Assembly: GCA_905221605.1 (NCBI GenBank)
Contig: CAJNDS010002657.1
Span: forward strand, 120,001-184,000
Reading direction: 5' to 3'
Source of the DNA: Symbiodinium natans
Taxonomy: Eukaryota > Sar > Dinophyceae > Suessiales > Symbiodiniaceae
Length of the DNA: 64,000 nt
Made by a program: the position numbers and the translations under genes. Below, one piece after another: positions 63,957 through 64,000 of this stretch. The number at the start of each line of letters is the position of its first letter. Position 1 is the stretch's first letter. The notes below the pieces were generated by a model. It made no database searches. It was not told the DNA's origin and was given only the letters and a program-made list of their open reading frames with translations.

Positions 63957-64000
63957 TGCAGCCAAAAGCACATAACAAAGCAACCAAGGGGCCACTGAGC

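Noticed and set aside
1-64000. rRNA, tRNA or spliced-leader RNA genes
   Set aside because: Reading by eye I found no recognisable rRNA core, no cloverleaf I could support and no dinoflagellate spliced-leader sequence. A dedicated RNA search would be decisive.
1-64000. The window as a true chromosome end
   Set aside because: Telomere-like blocks occur in both orientations throughout and neither edge is a continuous array, so a terminal position is not supported, though a subtelomeric one is possible.

Overview
The window looks like nuclear DNA of a dinoflagellate, most likely a Symbiodiniaceae alga or close relative. Four things point there. Ankyrin-repeat and RCC1-repeat proteins begin with a ubiquitin-like domain of the type common in Symbiodinium gene sets. 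Introns end in AG|G and often need GC or GA instead of GT at the 5' side. The telomere-type heptamer TTTAGGG is spread through the whole window. Paralogous genes lie in tandem. I assign the lineage from memory of these families, not from a search.

Layout. 1-5.6 kb: telomere-like blocks in both orientations with short unique spacers and small inverted-repeat elements. 5.64-7.23 kb (-): four-exon gene with a ubiquitin-like domain and ankyrin repeats. 7.3-10.8 kb: CT-rich tract, G runs and telomere-like blocks. 10.82-11.90 kb: dense palindromic cluster. 11.9-14.7 kb: small tandem repeats and a CCCTAGAA array. 14.70-15.10 kb (-): broken piece of a DNA cytosine-5 methyltransferase. 15.1-21.5 kb: the longest telomere-like arrays. 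21.5-34.65 kb: three tandem copies of one multi-exon gene of unknown function, all on the minus strand. 36.50-38.19 kb (-): second ubiquitin-like/ankyrin gene. 38.3-52.0 kb: repeats, small elements and a few possible exons. 52.05-53.50 kb: tandem duplication with telomere-like DNA at both outer ends. 54.6-56.6 kb: G-run, AT-rich and minisatellite block. 56.6-62.9 kb: more telomere-like mosaic. 63.13-63.96 kb (-): ubiquitin-like/RCC1-repeat gene with two single-base frameshifts.

The main discovery candidate is a set of short (about 85-135 bp) inverted-repeat elements that behave as introners. Inside genes they sit between short direct repeats. Removing the element plus one repeat restores the reading frame, with the direct repeat supplying the 5' splice site (GC, GA or GT) and the element supplying the 3' AG. 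Because the unknown gene exists in three copies, two occupied sites can be compared with empty sites in this same window. Further copies of the families lie outside recognisable genes.

The second theme is telomere-like DNA: I count roughly 130 blocks by eye, in both orientations. They lie inside introns, inside small transposon-like elements, in head-to-head junctions, and at the exact ends of a duplicated segment. The two may be linked as ways this genome inserts or repairs DNA, but that link is inference.
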